DNA from: JBMORL01 sp049322335
GTDB lineage: Bacteria > Bacteroidota > Bacteroidia > Flavobacteriales_D > UBA2798
Direction: 5' to 3'
NCBI GenBank assembly: GCA_049322335.1
Contig: JBMORL010000128.1
Span: 1 to 46,723, forward strand
Length of the DNA stretch: 46,723 nt
A program made the position numbers and the translations under genes. Within the stretch, counting starts at the first letter, position 1. Each line of letters starts with the position of its first letter. Below, piece by piece: positions 44,023 to 46,723 of this stretch. The notes beneath the pieces were generated by a model, which saw only the letters and a list, made by a program, of their open reading frames with translations, was not told the DNA's origin and made no database searches.

Positions 44023-44472
44023 ATGAAAACGAGTTTTGTTTACTTGTTTTTTGTTTTAGCATGTTCGATAACCGTTATGTCATGCAAAACACAAAGCAAT
44101 GCCGCTGCAGGCAACGATAAAGACGTACAAAAAGTAATTGTTGACGATGCGTGGAGCCAGCCGGAAGATATGATGGAAGTGACTATCACAAAAGCAGAGA
44201 TCAGCGGAGATATACTTACCATCGATGTTTCCTATAGTGGCGGGTGTGAAGAACACGAGTTCAAACTTTACTTCAACGGAATGTACATGAAATCACTTCC
44301 GCCTAAAATCACACTGGTGTTGTATCATAATCACAAAGGCGATGCCTGCAGAAGCATTGTGGATAAAAAACTGAAATTTGACCTGACACCCGTTCGTGAA
44401 AAAGGAAAAACTACGGGAGAAATTATGGTAAAAGTTTATGGGCTGGAAAATGCGATGAGTTATAAGTATTGA
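44023..44472 (+). CDS. Small lipoprotein of unknown function
   Basis: 149 residues: a signal sequence with lipobox VMSCKT (Cys21), then a compact domain with VDVSYSGGCEEHEFKLYFNG-type residues and LVLYHNHKGDACRS. Two Cys (in GGCEEH and GDACRS) could form a disulphide. It starts one base after the uvrB stop and is probably co-transcribed. Its own function is not recognised. The heptamer repeat array overlaps its stop codon. Confidence 0.8.
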   Translation: MKTSFVYLFFVLACSITVMSCKTQSNAAAGNDKDVQKVIVDDAWSQPEDMMEVTITKAEISGDILTIDVSYSGGCEEHEFKLYFNGMYMKSLPPKITLVLYHNHKGDACRSIVDKKLKFDLTPVREKGKTTGEIMVKVYGLENAMSYKY

Positions 44473-44554
44473 GATGTGAGATGTGAGATGTGAGATGTGA
44501 GACGTGGGATGTGAGACGTGGGATGTGAGACGTGGGATGTGAGACGTGAGATTT
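44471..44554. repeat. Twelve tandem heptamers GAGAYGT / GGGATGT
   Basis: Consecutive 7-nt units from 44471: GAGATGT four times, then alternating GAGACGT and GGGATGT, ending GAGATTT. The first two bases lie in the TGA stop codon of the lipoprotein gene. The remaining 44555-44749 holds two TGTGTAAAAA direct repeats and a possible weak promoter (TACATTTA near 44690) for the DUF2157 gene. Confidence 0.9.
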
Positions 44555-44749
44555 GAAGTTGGAGATTTTGGGGAATTGGTTAAGATTTTAATGATATTTC
44601 TGTCAATACCTTATCAGGTTTGTGTAAAAACCAACGGCTGTGTAAAAATCTTATCAAAAAGAGGGGTTGTTTTTCAGGAAATTTATCTACATTTATAACA
44701 AACGGAACTGAAACTCGTTTGACCAAATAACCCAAATCCAAACCATTTT

Positions 44750-46084
44750 ATGAAAAACCAGGAACGTTCGCTGGTGCAGGTAACACTCATCCTTTGCGCC
44801 ATTTTAGCGTCTATTTCCATCAGTGCAGGTGTTATTGCCTTTTTTGCACATAACTGGGATTCTTATTCCAAAATAGTACGACTATTGCTTAGTTTTATTC
44901 CTATTGCTGCAGGCGTTTATGTTTTTTATAAAGCGTTTTTCGAACATCACGATTCGAAAGTGTGGATGGAAAGCGCGGGAACATTTCTGGTGCTGATGAC
45001 CGGGTCGAGCACTTCGCTGATTGCGCAAATTTATCACATTGGCGATTTCGACCAGATTGTTTTATTCTGGATGATTTTGTCGCTGCCGGTTTTGTATCTC
45101 GCCAATTCTTCATCGGTAGCCATCATTTATCTTGCGGGAATAACCTGGTGGCTGATATTGCAAAACCTAACGGTGTTCGGACTGATGGGAGGAGAATTTC
45201 ACTCCAAACCCACCGAAACCCTGGGCTATTGGTTGCTGATTGCAGGAGTGATTCCGCATTTCTGGAAATATGTAAAACCGGGAACTGAAACCGTACGATC
45301 ATTTATTCTTGGCTGGTTTTCGATTGTTATCATTCTATATGGTGCGAATATGGGATTTGTAGTTCATTTTACAGTTGGTTATGCCTTAGCCATAACTACT
45401 GCATATGTATTAGGTAAACATATTTTTTATAACGGAAAATTTTTCTGGAACCGGCCGTTTCAAACTATTGCTATTAAAGCAACCATAATTCTTTCATTAT
45501 TTCTGTCCAACAATTATTTTATATTTTATGCGTTGTTAAACAACAATTATGCAGAACTGGAAACCGGGAAAAGGCGATTTGACAATTTTGATATTTCTCC
45601 TGATGCAGGCATAACTGCTACTGCCCTCTCCTATTTATTGATTGCAGGATTTATTACACTTATACTTTATCTTGTATTGCAGGATTGGAAAGGCCCGAAA
45701 AGAATGAATCCTGTTATGGTAGTTTTTCCGCTGGTTGTTATAATCGGATTTTTGCTTGCCCTGGCACAACACGATCCGAATGGATTCAGAATGGGATGGA
45801 TCATGCCCGAGCTTTCCAATAAATATGTGCTGGCTAAAATCTGGTTTAATCTTTACCTGCTTCTTATTGGTGGTTATTATTTGTATAAGGGCGTGCAGAT
45901 GAAGATCAATTCCATTTCCACACTGGGAATAGTTGTGCTTTCGCTGGTGATGATGGTAAGATATTTTGATATGGAAATAGATTTCTGGCTGAAATCGTTT
46001 ATCTATATAGGAATTGGGGTTGCGTTGCTGTTTTTTAATAAGTACTATACGGAGAAAATGATGGAAGAAGAACGCAAGAGGTAA
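44750..46084 (+). CDS. DUF2157 family membrane protein
   Basis: 444 residues with about ten membrane segments and very little soluble sequence. The first 150 residues match DUF2157: a short N terminus, ISAGVIAFFAHNWDSYSKIV, RLLLSFIPIAAGVYVFY and ESAGTFLVLMTGSSTSLIAQIYHI. These proteins are widespread integral-membrane proteins of unknown function; they often sit beside a GDYXXLXY protein, as here (160 nt downstream). A DUF4401 partner, also frequent, is not seen in the window. Confidence 0.88.
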   Translation: MKNQERSLVQVTLILCAILASISISAGVIAFFAHNWDSYSKIVRLLLSFIPIAAGVYVFYKAFFEHHDSKVWMESAGTFLVLMTGSSTSLIAQIYHIGDFDQIVLFWMILSLPVLYLANSSSVAIIYLAGITWWLILQNLTVFGLMGGEFHSKPTETLGYWLLIAGVIPHFWKYVKPGTETVRSFILGWFSIVIILYGANMGFVVHFTVGYALAITTAYVLGKHIFYNGKFFWNRPFQTIAIKATIILSLFLSNNYFIFYALLNNNYAELETGKRRFDNFDISPDAGITATALSYLLIAGFITLILYLVLQDWKGPKRMNPVMVVFPLVVIIGFLLALAQHDPNGFRMGWIMPELSNKYVLAKIWFNLYLLLIGGYYLYKGVQMKINSISTLGIVVLSLVMMVRYFDMEIDFWLKSFIYIGIGVALLFFNKYYTEKMMEEERKR

Positions 46085-46244
46085 GAGCCATGAGCTCCGC
46101 CAGTGCGGGCAGGCATGAGGGAAATGTGGGCGGGGGCCATTTGTCATTGGTGTGAAAATGAAGAAGTGAACAACTATAAAATGAAACAGGAATTTTTTGT
46201 GGCTCAGTAATTATTTTGAAGAGAAAACATAATAAGAAAAAGAT

Positions 46245-46723
46245 ATGAAACCTTCCAAAAATCAGAAAATATTATTTTTTGTCATCATAGCTGCGCTTAT
46301 CTGTCTTCCGTTATATTTTATTCTCCGCTCGGAAAGCATGCTTTCGGAAAAAGAAAACATCTACCGTTTCCGGCCTTTCCGTTTGTGTGAGCCTGCCGAG
46401 ATCATGCGCGGTGATTACCTGACTATCGATTTTCCCCGGTTTATCGAATTTAAACATTCCGGAAAAAAAGGAAGAGGCGAAGAAGTTTACGTTGTAGTGG
46501 AACGCGATTCAGCCGGTTATGCTTATTTTGATTATGCTACGGATGAAAAACCAGAGAGCAATAATTACTTTACAACAAAAGTAACAGGTGGTGGCTGGGA
46601 GAATAATGTAATGATAAAAATTCCCTTTGAGCGTTATTTTTTGAGTGAAGATAACTCGAAACTGGCAGAAAAACTATATGAAATAGAAGTCCGCGATCCC
46701 GAAACCAATATGTATATAGAAGT
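46245..46723 (+). CDS. GDYXXLXY-type membrane protein, 3' end missing
   Basis: The first 159 residues are present; the frame runs off the window. One membrane segment (ILFFVIIAALICLPLYFIL) is followed by an exposed domain with EPAEIMRGDYLTIDFPR, matching the GDYXXLXY family, which pairs with DUF2157 genes. The function is unknown. ATG at 46245 is preceded by AAGAAAAAG. The gap 46085-46244 has a GC-rich stretch near 46095-46135 but no gene. Confidence 0.8.
   Translation, partial: MKPSKNQKILFFVIIAALICLPLYFILRSESMLSEKENIYRFRPFRLCEPAEIMRGDYLTIDFPRFIEFKHSGKKGRGEEVYVVVERDSAGYAYFDYATDEKPESNNYFTTKVTGGGWENNVMIKIPFERYFLSEDNSKLAEKLYEIEVRDPETNMYIE

Noticed and set aside
1..46723. CRISPR array, tRNA, rRNA, insertion sequence or prophage
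   Set aside because: No spacer-repeat pattern, tRNA-like cloverleaf, transposase or phage structural gene was recognised; the repeats are coding, heptameric or palindromic.

Overview
The window is a chromosomal segment of a Bacteroidota bacterium (Flavobacteriia/Sphingobacteriia-like). Three lines of evidence support this. Cargo and membrane proteins of the type IX secretion system (T9SS) are present, with both type A and type B C-terminal sorting domains. The TAnnTTTG promoter box typical of this phylum recurs just upstream of many start codons. Family content also fits: DUF5723, DUF4846, a TamB-type giant protein, PorP/SprF, and OmpA with PD40 repeats. I see no rRNA, tRNA, CRISPR array, insertion sequence or prophage. 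Most of the window is ordinary core genome separated by short palindromic repeats.

Layout. Positions 1-6978 (+) hold the 3' part of a giant repetitive T9SS type B surface protein, then a PorP/SprF outer-membrane protein and an OmpA/PD40 protein, closed by a terminator. Positions 7118-12820 hold envelope proteins of unknown function (a beta-barrel protein, a DUF5723 protein, lipoproteins) and a DinB-like protein. Positions 13064-14875 encode the ribosome GTPase TypA/BipA. Positions 15135-22523 are all on the minus strand: a seven-repeat SBBP propeller with a type A sorting domain, a DUF4846 protein, a SpoIID-like protein, lpxB, a small membrane protein, surE, and an ornithine aminotransferase. 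rlmD (+) diverges from that aminotransferase. Positions 24674-27949 (-) are the conserved translation operon thrS-infC-rpmI-rplT. Positions 28149-34337 (-) hold two envelope proteins and a TamB-like protein of about 1,525 residues, divergent from tsaD. Positions 36220-41624 (-) hold rimO, a TPR/PP2C signalling phosphatase, a rhomboid protease and a nitronate monooxygenase-like protein. From 42003 (+) come uvrB, a small lipoprotein, a DUF2157 membrane protein and the truncated start of a GDYXXLXY protein.

How it fits together. The first three genes look like a T9SS surface-adhesin module: cargo, its PorP/SprF partner, and a peptidoglycan-anchored OmpA. lpxB and the TamB-like protein concern outer-membrane lipid A and envelope assembly. 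thrS-infC-rpmI-rplT, typA, tsaD, rimO and rlmD are all translation or ribosome/tRNA modification functions.

I found no clearly new multi-gene system. The signals most worth a second look are: infC, which has no ordinary start codon and probably begins at AUA; repeat-derived in-frame insertions in the PP2C phosphatase; a mirror-symmetric four-unit palindromic array between rimO and uvrB; exact 249-nt periodicity in the giant adhesin; and a set of very short-leader genes whose TAnnTTTG boxes overlap the longest possible reading frames and so fix the true starts.
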